From assembly GCA_022605405.1 (NCBI GenBank), contig JABYQQ010000001.1, positions 2,170,001 through 2,234,000 of the forward strand: a stretch of DNA of 64,000 nt, written 5' to 3'. Positions 38,401-50,863 of this stretch are shown here, in pieces. Source of the DNA: Earliella scabrosa (Eukaryota > Basidiomycota > Agaricomycetes > Polyporales > Polyporaceae). The translations under genes and the position numbers were made by a program. The notes under the pieces were generated by a model. That model did no database searches. It saw only the letters and a program-made list of their open reading frames with translations, and had not been told where the DNA came from. Position 1 is the stretch's first letter. The number at the start of each line of letters is the position of its first letter.

Positions 38401-39893
38401 AGATTGGAGAGACGCGGACAATGGGATAGTAGCTGGTGTAACGGGCGCGGTGTAGTCGATAGAACCACCCGCATGAGGCAGCTTGTAGGGAGTGTTCGGC
38501 GTGGGAGACACATCCATGTGCGCTAGAGCGGCTTGAAGAGCGTACATACGCACCGCGCTCATCCAACTCCGGGGGTCGATCTCGCCCTCTACGTCCACGT
38601 TGACCAGCCCACCCCATGTCGGGTGGCGCACGATCACGTCCAAGCCCTGCAACAGGTTGCCGGAAACCAGCCTGGCAACGCACTCACGCCTCAGATTGAC
38701 CGTCTCCTCCGAGCTCAGCGTCTGCGACAGAAGCTGGCGACGGCCAAGATGGAGAACCTCGATGTATTCTCGCACAACGTGGAAGAGGCGGTAGTCGCGC
38801 TGGGCGAGGTACTGGAACATCAGAGCGTGCCATTCTCGGAGAGCGGAAGCAATCTCGTCGATGATAGGTTGGGCCGCGCCTGATAGTGTGTCGTCGCCGG
38901 AAGTGAGCGTGGGACGAGGGGGAAGGGGCTTGTTGAACTGGGATTCTGTGGGTGACGCTGAGCGGATGCTCGCGGGGTAAACAGGAAGACGGGCGCGAGT
39001 AGACGGAGCCTTGTCAGGAGGTGGGGTAAGCTTGAAAGACTTGCGCGTCGCCGTGTCGTTCTCCTCATCTTCCTCGCGGACAGTGTCCATCTCTCTCATT
39101 GACTTGTTCCAGCTGGCAAATACCTCCTCGGAGGTTCGCCCGTCTTCAGGGCTGTTGAGCGCATTGAACAGCTCGGTCAAGCGACCCTCTGCATCGGACA
39201 CCTCGTCCCGCACAAAGATGTGAGAAGCGGGGAAAATGCCGATGAAGACTTGCTGCAGCTCATCGGCACGGGCGGAAGGTTTAGGGTTGGATGAGGACGA
39301 GGGATCGGAAGACAGGGACCAATTGACTTGCGGGCGGCGAGAGGTACACACGACGTATCTGCGGAACCCGCATGGTTGTAAGCATAAAATTTAGAACGCG
39401 CTATGGACGAGCGACGAGGAGGATGCTCCGAAATGGCAGGGCAAGTCTGGGGATGGATCATGGTCGCCGCCCGTGGAAAGCGTCGCCAAGCAATCCCGAA
39501 CGCAATTGGACAACCCCACTTCGCGCTTACGCCAACAGCGGGCACGTTGCAGGCACTGAGGCATGCCCGGAAATGAAGCAGGGGTGCGCGAGAGCGTGAA
39601 TATGTCCATTCTAGAGCGAGTACTCACCCGCGGTACCAAACACCCTCGACCTCCTTGTCCCTCGGGGTATACTTCTCGAACGCGTAGACGTTGTCTCCAA
39701 CCTCGAGCGACACGACATCCCTGTGTACGAGATGCTCATCTCCAGATGCGTCGGTCCAGGTGGAGATGTGGGTGCGGCTAGATAGCTTGGTGTCCCTGCG
39801 GTTCACAGGCGAGAGCGGATGGACTGCGTAGCCGTAGATGATGAGCGGAAGGGGTTCCCAGACGCCTTTGCGCTGGCCGAGAGTGCCAACCAT
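32498..39893 (-). CDS. DOCK-family guanine nucleotide exchange factor (Dck1/DOCK180-like), 14 exons
   Basis: Activates Rac/Cdc42-type GTPases at membranes during polarised growth. Exons: 39628-39893, 37724-39358, 35871-37673, 35245-35818, 35061-35192, 34621-35010, 34494-34568, 34266-34440, 34134-34212, 33941-34079, 33660-33886, 33187-33607, 32919-33127 and 32498-32867, 2164 residues. An N-terminal SH3 domain carries EVEGVWYRG joined across a 269-base intron to YVVC, followed by GIFPASHIFV. DHR-1 (C2-like, lipid binding) lies at about 680-810 (ELYIKLWSGDFSAS, FAYLPLFPDG). DHR-2, the catalytic domain, spans about 1590-2050 with NYVEAAFTLKLHA, YFRVAFYGNFP, YRGYEWEKFGAF and VGVQVVAISPVETALLEVE. 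The tail is Ser/Pro-rich. Intron 6 (34569-34620) uses a GC donor. Expected partner is an ELMO-like protein, not in this window. Confidence 0.94.
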
Positions 39894-41007
39894 GGCGAGA
39901 ACAGGGTATCCAGCCCTCTTATTACAGGCTGCTCGTCGAGAGAAACTGTGTGCTCGTTGACAAGCGCGGCGACAACAGATTTAGCGCTGCTTTACGTATT
40001 TTAGCGCCCGTTGGCCAGTTCGAATGGAGAAGAGAGCGAGGATAGGGAGGTGTGGGCTATGTTTCTATGTCGCAGTTGAACGAGCGACGGTCAGGAGAGT
40101 GCTGAGCTGGATGTGATGAGCCTGGGGAAGGGCAAAGTTTTGCTTCGGTGGCCAGCGCGCGCTGCGCCCTCATCATAATACACAGAAGCATCACCATCAA
40201 GGAAGTCCACACCGGCGATTAATACTATCAAGTTTCGTCCACTTACGATGACTCAAACCAATGCCTGGGTGCATTGTACGCAGTGCGCACACAGCTATAT
40301 CCAACGATGACAAGAGAGTTCACCTAAGCTAACATAGCCCTCAGGACGTCGACACCAACAAGCTTGCTTAAGGCTGTGTACTGTCGGAACCTATAGCTAC
40401 GTACTGCCTGCTAACACTTGACACTGACGACACTGGCTAAGCTTGTTCCGATGGCTACAAAAGTCTACGGATGCGTGAAGAACGTACGTTGTCATGGTGG
40501 ACGATCAGTGCATAATAGGAGTTCGAGCTTGGAGGCGGTGCGAAGCGGCAACTTCAAGTGCTGCCCACAGTGTCTGACATCGGAGGACCTTCGAGAGGCA
40601 AACACTGGCGTGGCTGCATCTTGGAGGTCGAGCTAGTCGCATATGGAAAGCCTGCCCCAGACTCCAGTCTCGACCGGTGGAGGGGAAGAACTGGGAAATG
40701 CTGGGCGAATTGCAAGACGATATCCAAAGATACGTACGAACGATTGTGTAGGGGGGCAACGCGCAAGGAATATTTGCCATGTCTACACCACGAAATCACG
40801 GCGGAGACTCCCTTCAGCTGCTGCGTCAAGAACATGGTGTAGGTTGGTGTGAGGTACCTGCGCAGTGCGTGTTGATGCTGGAGGCCAGGGTAGGCAGCTT
40901 TGACGCCGGTTGTACCACGTGCCAGACTTAGGGCCGGCTTGAGCGCGTCCTGGTGGATTGGCCTTCATCGTCGCCGTTCTGCACCCACAACCTAACCACT
41001 GTCTGCG
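39894..41007. other. Divergent intergenic region between the DOCK GEF and SPC34 genes
   Basis: It should contain both promoters. A plus-strand frame near 40660-40740 (EGKNWEMLGELQDDIQR) looks protein-like but could not be built into a gene. Confidence 0.35.
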
Positions 41008-42857
41008 ATGGCTACTCTGGTTGACCATGTCGACAGGATCTCCTCTATAGCCAGATCTATCAGAGCGTCTGCCACTCCTCCTGCCAAAGGGGCCATCCCC
41101 GGCCCATTCACGCGCGCGATCCTGGATACACCTCTCGGCGACCTGATTCGCGACATCGACCCAGCAGAGATTGGGCTCTTCACACTTGTGCAGCCACAGC
41201 AACCGATTGTGCCAGAGGTCGACACGGGAAACGTCGAGATCGCCCGAGTGGAATTCCTAGGCGCGACGCCGCTCCGGAAACCGCCTTCATCGAAGCCGGG
41301 GAGGGCAGATGGATCGAGACCGCCTCGCGAGCACGATCCGGAGGTTTACGCTAACGCCGCGCTGAAGTACCTTGAACGATAGTAAGTAAACCCGTCTCTT
41401 CGCTCGGCATATTTCCTGAGGTGTGCAGTCAGTCCATCCGACCGATGCCCCGCGCCTCAGAACAGGCGGCGCAGATTATCGAGCGTTTGGAAGACGTCAG
41501 AACGAACATCTACAACCTGACGGAAGAATTGAAGCAAGTGAGTTTGTTGGTAGTTGGGAGCCCTTTTTCCAACAGTTAAGCCTAGCATTCTGGGGCAGAG
41601 CCTTCCGAGCCTCCATTGTCACCCAAGTCAGCGATCCAGCAGGAGGAGCGACACGTTCAAGATCTCCAAGCTCAAATTCAGTACTTGAAGGAGCGAGTGA
41701 GTCATATTATCAGTCAGCGGGTGCACGATTCTAGCCATTGTGCAGAAGATCGAGTTGACAAAGAAGAGATCTCGTACTGTGGTTCGAGTCAAACGAAAGC
41801 CTGAAACCCCAGCTGCTGCACGGACGCCAAAATCACCAGATGAGCGTGAAGAGACTTTCTGGAACACACCCGGTGCAGCTGCTCGGACGTTGCACTTCAC
41901 CGGAGACTCCCTGCTCGACGAAGAGGTTGACCTCGCGAACGTCTCCACGGCATCGTTCGGCACACCCGTAGCGCCTCCAAGGAAGCTCGCCGCACAAGTG
42001 GAACCCGATGTTAAGCTGCAGGAGCCCACAGAGCATCCAGACGAGTTTGACGAGGAAGACGAGGTTGATCAGGCGCTCGGAGATCCAGACGAAACGGCGG
42101 AACCGACCATCGTGCTAAGGAAGGCTGCGGCTCTTCACGCGTCAGAAGTGCACACACCACCTGAACCAACTCCACCACCAGAGCCGGTAGAAGTCGCAGA
42201 AGCACCTCCTTCTCCGCCAAGCATGGATTCGACCGCTGCGGCAACCCCACACCACCGCCAGAAGGTCAAAGTAACGACTGAACTGGAGCGTATCGTGGTG
42301 CGTCTTACCGCATAAGCTTCATGATTATGTAGTTATCTCACTCAAATGCAGGAGAAGATTTGGGCCACTGTTGGCGAGGTCATCATGCCTGGCCATCCGT
42401 TCGACGCGCTCGGAAAGAGCACTAACAAGAGCAAACCGCCGCGTGCCAAGGAGACCATGTATGCTCTTGGATTCTTCATGCTTCAATCAGGTATCGATTG
42501 ATTGGTTCTAGGGCATACCTCCGAGAGCTCTCCACTCACACACCGACACCTGCTTCACCATCCGCCTCGAGCTTCTCTTCCTTCTCTGCACCTTCGGGTC
42601 CAAGCGCTGCGCCCACTGCACAGCAAGTGCTTACGGCGCACATGCTTCTCGCTCTCTTGGGCGCACCTTCTCAGGCGCTTCCACTCAATGCGCTCAAGCA
42701 GGTTCTGACCGAGAAAGCCGCTAGTGTTGGCGCCAGCACCGGTGCAGGGCTGATCGGAGGGAGTGCAGTTACGAAGCCTGTGTATGGCTGCGTCGCTAAG
42801 CGGCTGCTGAAGATTGAGCGAGGTACGAGGGAACAAGTAGTAAAGTTTGACTTGTAG
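41008..42857 (+). CDS. SPC34: DASH/Dam1 complex subunit Spc34, six exons
   Basis: Component of the fungal DASH ring that couples kinetochores to spindle microtubules. Exons 41008-41381, 41429-41537, 41601-41696, 41746-42297, 42352-42458 and 42512-42857, introns 47-63 bases, 527 residues. The N-terminal Spc34 signature is clear: PFTRAILDTPLGDLIRD, DIDPAEIGLFTLV, then AALKYLERYQSIRPMPRAS joined across intron 1, and IIERLEDVRTNIYNLTEEL. A predicted coil follows (QEERHVQDLQAQIQYLKE). The middle is acidic and Pro-rich and the protein is about twice the length of the yeast protein. The C-terminal part (YLRELSTHTPTP, QVLTAHMLLALLG, YGCVAKRLLKIERGT) is conserved-looking but of unknown role. DASH is fungus-specific, supporting the organism call. 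Confidence 0.85.
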
Positions 42858-43768
42858 GTATGTAGGCTTTTGTCGCGTTGGTAAGTGACTCTTCGTCTTC
42901 GGAGACTACCCGTCGTGTTCATCTGCACTTCTCCAATGTCGCAGATACTGTGCTTGTTGTAATATGCCGTTCTCCTTTGAAGATGCACTAATTGCCGCAA
43001 TGTGTCATCACGCACGGTGCAGCACGGAACGATCGTGCGTCTCTTGAAGCCGTCCAGGTCCGGCGGGTTGTCGACGCTCCCAGGGTCAGCGAAGGTCATT
43101 GGTCACATTGCCAAGCATTCGCTACGTACGCCCGATCGTTAGCGGCTCCGTCGCCTCGCCGTTGCGCACGGGACACCCGCCTCAATGTCGCGATAGCGGC
43201 AGAGCACTCTGTCTGACGTTCTCGTGTGGTCAGGGTGAGTACGAATTGAACCTTGTCGACGCCTGATGGTCTTCCTCTGGGTATCACGACTATGATAACG
43301 GTGCATCTGCGTCGACTTCTGTGGTTGTGGTGGATAGGCGGGCACCGGAGCTGCGTGTTACCTTGCGCCGCCGACGGCCCGCCTCGACGCTGGCCGGATG
43401 GTCGGTCATTTTGGCGCGCCCTAGGAAACTCCTAGGAACGGTCTTCTTGTTGCGTATTTCGCCTCCCCAAACCATCAAGAACTCCGGTAATTCTTTTCCG
43501 AGACCCTTGGGAGGACGGCAAAACTTGGCCTCGACTTGGAAGAGGCGGAGGACGGGCGAAGACAAGTTATGCCGGTCTGCGGCCGTCAGCGGGACGCCCG
43601 GGTCATGCCATCGAAGCATACGCCGGCCCGACACCAACACTTGCTCGCCCCGAACGCCTCCGGTCCGGCGGACCGCAACGGACCCAGCCACCAGAGCGAT
43701 CCCTCAAATACCGGGATCCAAGCACAGACGTCCTCCAGCTCTCCTCGGCCCCTTCGCTTATCGCTTTC
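42858..43768. other. Intergenic region upstream of the aldolase gene
   Basis: Long open frames on both strands near 43290-43770 overlap and compete. They show no family motifs. Probably the promoter and 5' leader of the aldolase. Confidence 0.4.
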
Positions 43769-45188
43769 ATGTCTCCATCCACCGTCAACGGAACACACGC
43801 GACGAACGGCGTCAATGGCGTGCATGTCAATGGCACGAACGGTGTCGCGAAGGTGGCACGTCCGCTGAAGGCTGGGATCTTCGCTCCAATCCCAACATTC
43901 TTTGTGGCGGAGACGGAGGACCTCGGTCAGTCCTCGCATCATGCTCAGTTCCCGTCATAATCATTGACTTGTTTTGTCATCCTGCAGACATTCAGAGCTT
44001 CACAGCTCATGTAGTCCGTGTAGCGCAGGCTGGTGTTGCCCCGGTTCTGTCGGGATCCATGGGCGAGGCACACCATCTCTCTCACGGCGAGCGTACCACC
44101 CTGATCAAGGAGGCACGCCATGCTCTCGATCAGGCCGGCTTTACCACCATGCCCATCATCGCTGGCACTGGAGCGGGTTCCACGCGTGAGACCATCGAGC
44201 TGTGCGAAGAGGCTGCAGAGGCTGGCGCGGACTACGCCATCGTCATCTGCAGTGGGTACTTTGCGGGCGCGTTGGTCAACAACAGGAATGCTCTGAAGGC
44301 GTTCTGGGCGGAGGTTGCTGCCAAGAGCCCTATCCCCGTCATAATCTATAACTGTACGTCGGCGTTCCCATCCCACATCCCCACCCACAATGTCCGTGGC
44401 CCCCGCCTCTTCGGTCTCCCATGAGCGCATGCTCGCTTTGCCTCTCCATTCACTCGTAATAGCACCGACGCTGACGGATCATTTGCGGCAGATCCTGGGG
44501 CGAGCGGAGGCATTGACCTCGACTCGGACCTCATCACAGAGCTTGCGACGGAATGTCCCAACCTGGCTGGGGTCAAGCTCACGTGCGTTCTCTAGCTGTT
44601 GGTTCAACGTTTAAGAGCTTCCAAAGGCTGAACGTGTCTCTATTCGCAGATGTGGAAACGTCGGAAAGCTCACTCGTATTTGCGCTACCGTGTCCGAGCC
44701 CTCCTTCGCGTCGCAGTACCCGCGTCTTAACCCCGACGCGCCATTCTTGGTGCTCGGCGGATTCATCGACTTTGTGCTGCCGACGACGTTCATGGCCGCG
44801 CACGGCGCGATCACCGGTCTTGCCAACGTTGCTCCCGTACGTCATCCCTCATTGTCCCAGGGTGCCGGGCCGCTCACAGAAGTCTCCCAATGAACAGCAC
44901 ACTATCCAGAAACTCTTCCAGCTCTCGGAGGCGTGTCTTAAGGACCCTTCCCTCCTACCCGAGGCACAGCGCCTGCAGGGTATCGTCGCCCGCGCGGACT
45001 TCACCATTGCCAAGACGAGCATCGCGGGCACGAAGGCCCTCGTCGAGAAGCTGTACGGCTACGGCGGGAACCCCCGCAGGCCGCTGGCCCCGATCGAGCC
45101 CGAGGCCGCTGCTGCCCTGTGGGAGCACCCGCACACCCAGGACGTCGTGCGGGTAGAGCGCGAGCTGACCGGAAAGGTTGCCGCTTAG
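43769..45188 (+). CDS. Class I aldolase of the DHDPS/N-acetylneuraminate lyase family, five exons
   Basis: Schiff-base aldolase that cleaves or forms a pyruvate adduct. In fungi such proteins include 2-keto-3-deoxy-galactonate or hydroxy-oxoglutarate aldolases, so the exact substrate is open. Exons 43769-43925, 43988-44353, 44492-44582, 44650-44836 and 44898-45188, 363 residues. The barrel begins near residue 33 (AGIFAPIPTFF). The substrate-binding motif is SGSMGEAHHLSHGER, the catalytic Tyr173 is in PVIIYNYPGAS and the Schiff-base Lys203 is in NLAGVKLTCGN. Asparagine, glycine and valine dominate the first 27 residues (TNGVNGVHVNGTNG), a low-complexity leader. Length fits the family apart from this leader. 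All active-site residues are present, so it should be functional. Confidence 0.9.
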
Positions 45189-48100
45189 GCGTTGCAACGA
45201 CGAGGATGCGTTCTGTATGACGGTGTGGGCGTACGTGGGATGCGGCGGGTTTGTCGGGCATCATATACATCTAATGAAGCAAGCGGGAAGGTCGCGGCTG
45301 TCTGTATATCCTATGTATCATATCCTTCATTACTCTCACACGAATTTGACTTCTTGGAACACATCTACCTTTAAATATGGAGTGAAGTGCAACGCGTGAA
45401 TGAGGCGCTTTGTGAGTCAAGCGTATCCGTGGGTGGAGTCGCTCGAAGGAGGAGCACTTATGTATATAGTGCGGATGCTCACTGCCGCACGATAGGTTGC
45501 CCTATTGGCGCGCGTAGGTCGCATTGTCAAGCGCAAGGATGTCTGCCGTGCGCTAGAAGCCTCAATATTGAGGCTGCCAATCTAGATGGACACTCACGCA
45601 GCTCGTCGCAACACTGGGGCGGCGACGATCTCATACTATCGCGATAGGTAAGGCATAGCTCCTCTGCCCTGGGTAGAGTAAACACCCATACACTGTCCAG
45701 TGTCATCGTGCTTGTCTATCGTCAAGACAGCATAAGTGAGTCGATAAGTGATTCGGATGTGTCCCGAAGTGAGGCCCGTGGGAGGGCCAGGGAGGCTACA
45801 TTGGCCAACTCCGGACATCATCAGCGCTCGCTCACAGACGCGGCCGCGTGCGAACGCAAGTCCGAACCTTGCAATACGAACTCTAGTTCCTCTACCACAT
45901 TCCACGTCTGGCAGCGGCTGTTCGGTGAGTGGGCAGCTCGCAAAGGAAGACATCTTGATGCTTAAGTCACTCTGGGCCGGTTGCGCTGGCACTGTGAAGA
46001 GCGGTCAAGACATCCGGGTACACGAGTGGCGTGAGTGGTTCTGCTTGCGGTTGCACACAATGACAAATCGATGAGATGCGAGATCTTGTGTGTATTCTAT
46101 GCGGCGAAGGTCGAGCACAAGTGGATAGGGCGTGAGAGCCGTGGCGATGGGTGCGAGTCGCTTTACGTACTAACGGTACTCTACTGAGCTCTGCCGTCGG
46201 TAAGCCTCCACTTCGCTTCTCACCCAGACCACAATCCTGCGCAAGAATGTCAGCCACCCACACGACGACGAACGAGAATACGTTGGTAGGACACACCGAG
46301 GAGATTCCGAGGCACGGTCCTCGTGACAAAGAGGCGCTACCAGGAGCGCTGTGTAGAAGGTGCGCTGACTCGCAATATAGGCCTGATGTTTCCTGGAAGA
46401 GCTGAGGAAGACAAAACATAGTAGCGCTTCGCAAGTGCCTTCCGAGTCGGTGTTAGAAGAAAGGGTGTTCGTCTGGGTCAAAGTAGCCGGGCGAGACCAA
46501 CGGACGTCAAGTGCTCTGCCAGGTATGTCCTTTGTCTATTCCGGCCCAAGTCTCGGTCGGTCATACCATGGTCTGGGGCTCTTCCATTCTCATGGTATGT
46601 ACGAAGATGCAGGCCCGTGCAGTAGGGTTTCCATCCAAGTACAAACCATGAGAAGGAAGACCCAGACCCTCATACGAACGACAGAGCGCGTGGGCACATC
46701 CTCTACCCGGGCGCCCTCCGACGCTCTTCTAAGCAAGGGAGTCCGCACCTGTTCTACAACGTTGGTGAGAGCCACGCTGGAGCCTTGGCGAGTGTCTCGA
46801 CTACTCGGTAGAGCTATGGTCCGTGACGCCGGGGGAAAGTGAGACCGTAGAGCCCAGAGAGGGAGGAGTGGTGAAGATGGGGAGCCGAGTTGAGTATTCG
46901 GGGCCTCCTTTATAGTGAGGAGACCTGCTCTGCGCTCTGCGATGGGCAGGCGTGCAGCGTTATCGATGCCTTGTCCTGCAAATTTTTCCCTTGATCGAGT
47001 CGCTGTCGCCGCTCCCTGCTTACGCACGAAGCTCATGTTACCTTTCAGCGCAGTCAGACAACGACAGGCGATCGATACCACGCGCCCTGCGCCTGATGAT
47101 AGAAATTTAAAATGAGGTTAGTGACTGTGTTGCCCTGAGCTGATACAGCAACGCACGCATGCAGGACGGCTACCATTCCGAAGGCTCGGGCCTCATAGTG
47201 CTTTTAGTGCAAAAATTCAACAGAACGTCCTGTTGACGACGCCACCGGGTGTAGTCTCGCCTCGCCACTCGCAGATGCACGAGGCTAGCCTTCGCCAGCT
47301 TGCATTGTTTTTGGCCATCGATGGACGATAGCGGAGTCGCGCGGAGTAGAACGAGCGGTGCATGACCATGGCGTGCGGCAGACTTGGAGATCAGAAACAG
47401 GGTGCGAGCGGGACGACTGCCGACAATCTACCCAAGTGGCGAGGAACGTCGAGGGGGCGAGGTTGCTGGACGGTCCGACGACGGAAGGATCGTGACAGCT
47501 GGTCTGTTGGATGGCGGCCATGGACTCCGCCATTTCAACCTCCGAGCCCAGCCGCGTGTTGCAGCTCGGAGCCCCATTTTGAACACAACCGCCATCAACG
47601 GTCATGCACCGTTCCCTCTTCTGGCTACCTACACCCCTAACCTTCGCTGAGCGCGTCGATGCGCTGCTGGCTTCGCTTCTCTATGTGGTGCCAATTCGTG
47701 AATCATCGCGCCCACCCAACTTCACGTCGCATGCGGCGCAGTCATGAAGCTCTGCAGACTGCATATCGGCTCGTCGCTTGCAACGCAAAACCTCGTTTCT
47801 GCTTGCGGGCTGGAAGGCCGACAGCACGCGGCTGACTCTGGCTGGCCCGCGGATCGACGGATTCCCACAAGGATGCCGTATGCATGCTCCACGATCTCAG
47901 GAAAGGGGTAAATTTCGGACGCTGAGGCAAGTGCACTCGCAATTTCGCTCTCTTTTGCTGGACGTTGGGATGCGTCGTGCGTGTACGACCGCAATATCAA
48001 CGTGGTCAACACCTAGTCAGAGATACGACGATACACGAATGACGAGCACGCTGCAGTCAGTGCTGCACGCAGTGCTCTGCGGATCAGTGCTGAGTGCGCG

Positions 48101-48359
48101 TCATAACTTCGCCTTTGGAAGAACTCGGAATACCCTTCTTGGGCGACATCCGAGGCGCATGGCTTCGGAAGCCTTACAGACATGTGCGTCGGGTCAGCCT
48201 CTTGCTCACTGTGGAGGTCGGTATCCTTCACGGATCCCAGAGCCGCCCCCCGTCCCGCAACTTCCGCATCTATGTTGTAAGATCGCCCATGTTGTCTACC
48301 TGGCATCCCGCCTTCCTTTCACACCCATATCCATCCTTTTGCGCTCATTCATACCCGCA
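45189..48359. other. 3.2 kb stretch without a supportable gene
   Basis: Short open frames only. Around 47290-47600 both strands are open with similar codon bias, so no strand can be chosen. A 9-base inverted repeat lies at 46562-46599. No transposase, polymerase or tRNA signature was seen. Confidence 0.4.
46562..46599. repeat. Short inverted repeat
   Basis: CATACCATG at 46562-46570 is matched by its exact reverse complement CATGGTATG at 46591-46599, with a 20-base loop. It could form a hairpin; function unknown. Confidence 0.5.
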
Positions 48360-49150
48360 ATGCATAACGTCAACGTCGAAGTCGTTCCGCTTGGCAACAG
48401 CGCTCCAGTAAGCATTAGGAATTCAGACTTCCTACAGACTCCCACTGATGCAACTGTGAGCAGTGCACTCTACTTCCCGGACATCGCTCCCCACCACGGG
48501 CAGACACCGTCGTGTCCATGCTGCGTTCCATGACCGTTGATGATGACTACTTCCACCGGCGCGCCCTGCGCAATACGTGCATCCAACGATCTCCCCTCGA
48601 CGACTTCTTTCCCCAAGCCAGCGAGATCATCCCAGGCCTGTTCGTCTCCGACCTGTACACCGCCACCTCCCCTGCCGTCATCCAGCAGTTGGGCATCACC
48701 CACGTCCTGTCCGTCATGCGCAGGCCCTCGTACCGCTACCCTCGCTCCATCGAGCACCTCTGCGTGCCCGTCGACGACCGCACGGACGACAACCTGCTCG
48801 ACTACCTCGACCACGCCATCCGGTGGATCCGCGGCGCGCTGGCGAAGCCGGACGGGCGCGTGCTCGTGCACTGCGTGTGGGGCATGTCCCGGAGCGCGAG
48901 CGTCGCCGTCGCGTTCCTCATCGTCGCCCGGGGCATGGCCCTCGACGAGGCCCTCCGCGTCGTCCGTGCCCGCCGCCGCGTCGCGCGCCCGAACCCTGGG
49001 TTCGTCGCACAGCTCCGGGTGTACGAGCGGGTGACGAGGCTGAGGGAGGCCCAGGAGCGGAGGGTGCGGGAGCAGGCGGCGGAGAGGCGAGGTGCGGATC
49101 TGGATCTGGATGCGCTTGCTCGTCGTGTTGGGGTCCCCGTGCTGTCGTGA
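48360..49150 (+). CDS. Dual-specificity protein phosphatase (DUSP type), two exons
   Basis: Removes phosphate from Ser/Thr and Tyr, commonly of MAP kinases. Exons 48360-48407 and 48464-49150, intron 56 bases, 244 residues. The catalytic domain begins at about residue 68 with EIIPGLFVSDLYTATSP, continues with LGITHVLSVMRRPSYRYP and a DDRTDDN segment that holds the general-acid Asp, and carries the signature HCVWGMSRSAS with Cys153 and Arg159. The C-terminal end is Arg/Glu-rich and probably helical (RLREAQERRVREQAAERRG). A start at the in-frame ATG 48518 would shorten the protein by 34 residues; the upstream exon was kept because its frame and splice signals fit. No MAP-kinase docking domain is visible, so it resembles the small atypical DUSPs. 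Confidence 0.85.
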
Positions 49151-50863
49151 GCCGGCACGCTGGCGGGTTGGGCTGGGTGCACCGTGCGGGCCGTGGGTGC
49201 GGGGATCTGGACAGCTGATGGAAGCACCGGGGGTGAGAAGGTCGGGGGGCACGGACGGGTGAGGCTTGCCGCGAATGTCTTGCGTTTCCCCCTCTCCCTG
49301 CGTCACATTGGCCTGGCGTATGTGCGTCCGTTCGTTTCATGTTCTCGCAGGTTCTCGCGGTAATGATTATGCGGCCTTGGAGCTCTGTCAGCGCAGGCGA
49401 GCGGGGTTTGAAGCTCGACGCTTGGTTACGGCCAGTTGAGGTAATCGACTCATTTCGCACCCTGCGGCGCGCGGGCTCGCAGAATTCGTCGTCGGACTCT
49501 CGGTAGGGGCTTGAGTTCATTGTCTGCGTCATGAGGAGAAGACACTGGCTGACCTTCCGACCAGCAGAGCTCCTTCGTCACGTCTCACTCTCCAGCTCGG
49601 CAAACCACACACTATGACGCCAGTGACATAAGTCGATCTCAATCTAAATGCCTTGGCCTAGTACAGATATCGATATGCGCTATCACCCAGCGCAATCAGA
49701 CACACGTCTGGCCCGAAGATGGTGTGAGGCTCCCCGTAGGCCAGAAGATCTATTGTTCGGAGCTTTCGGTAGCTCGGTAGCTCTCCCACAAATTTTCCAG
49801 CAAGCCATGCGGATGTCGGATGGCCCACCGACGAATCGATGTGTTCGGATAGCGGCAGGTGCGCTGTCCTTGCGGACCTACGAGGCAGTGCGCTTTCTAC
49901 CGCAAGCACGCAAACGTGATCGGTATGTACACCGTTGCTCGTCGCGATCTCCGTGTCCTGCAACGCGGCGGGCTGCGAACGTCTGGCCGGGGTATGTGCC
50001 TTGAACTCTGCCTCGGAGGGGTTCCGATGAAGTGGCACGCTAACGCTCAATATCTCTGTATCCTCGAGGACATGGATCACGAACTTCCCGCCGAGCCCGG
50101 ACCCCCATAGGCCCTCCACGCGCCCCTGGTGTGTCCGCATTTCCCGTTATGGCGAACCACTTCCTCGTCCTGCTCCTCGCTCTGAATCTTCGGCTCAACT
50201 GTACCGCTCGGCGTTCCGACGGCTCCCGGCTGTGAACCAGCAGCGGCAGACGATACACCCTTCCAGGCTCGAAGCGGCGCATAACGACCCCTCGATCTCA
50301 GAGCACCGGTCAGTGGCCACGATCGATGAATGGCCCGACCACTCAATGGTCGTCAACGAACCAACCCATTACTTCGGGCGTCAGTACAAGTCACAAATGC
50401 AGAATGGGGATCGCCAACGTGCCGACCGCTCGTACCTGCCGGACGCCAGTGTCCTGGAAGCGTCGTCCTTCCGAGTTCGATGATCCTGAATGACGTGCGA
50501 AGCGCACGATCGGGCGTACGCGGGCGGGGTAGGGCGACGGACGTAAGGTGGCCTAACGCGCGAAGGACCCTCACCGCAGCTCGCGCGGATGAGTGCCACC
50601 CCGCACAGACGTTGCGAATGCCAGCTTTGGGTTCCCGGGGCTCCAGAGGCTAGACTTGAGTAAGGTTTGAGTTTGGAAACGTAGCGTGTCATCAAAGCAC
50701 CGAGAGCTGGACTAGTACAAATACAGTGCCCTCCATCATCACAAGTCGTGAAGTCTGTCCAGAGCCCGAAGTCTACCCCTCGGGATGGGAACTGCTGCTC
50801 CCATGTACCATATCCTGTATCCTGTATCCCATGTCCCATGCACACCCCGGAACCCACGCAACC
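49151..50863. other. 1.7 kb intergenic region
   Basis: 3' flanks of the phosphatase (plus) and the transporter (minus). Short frames without support. A small tandem repeat lies near 50811-50840. Confidence 0.4.
50811..50840. repeat. Short tandem repeat near the transporter 3' end
   Basis: TATCCTG is repeated directly, followed by TATCCCATG and TCCCATG variants. A minor microsatellite, without evident function. Confidence 0.4.

Noticed and set aside
41785..41805. TTCGA-containing T-loop-like sequence suggesting a tRNA
   Set aside because: It lies inside an SPC34 exon and lacks acceptor and anticodon stems. Other TTCGA sites in the window also failed to give a cloverleaf.
43321..44424. 367-codon open frame overlapping the start of the aldolase gene
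   Set aside because: It runs partly through the aldolase exons in other frames and lacks any domain; the aldolase exons explain the region.
46562..46599. Inverted repeat as a possible transposon terminal structure
   Set aside because: Arms of only nine bases with a 20-base loop and no adjacent transposase or direct repeats.
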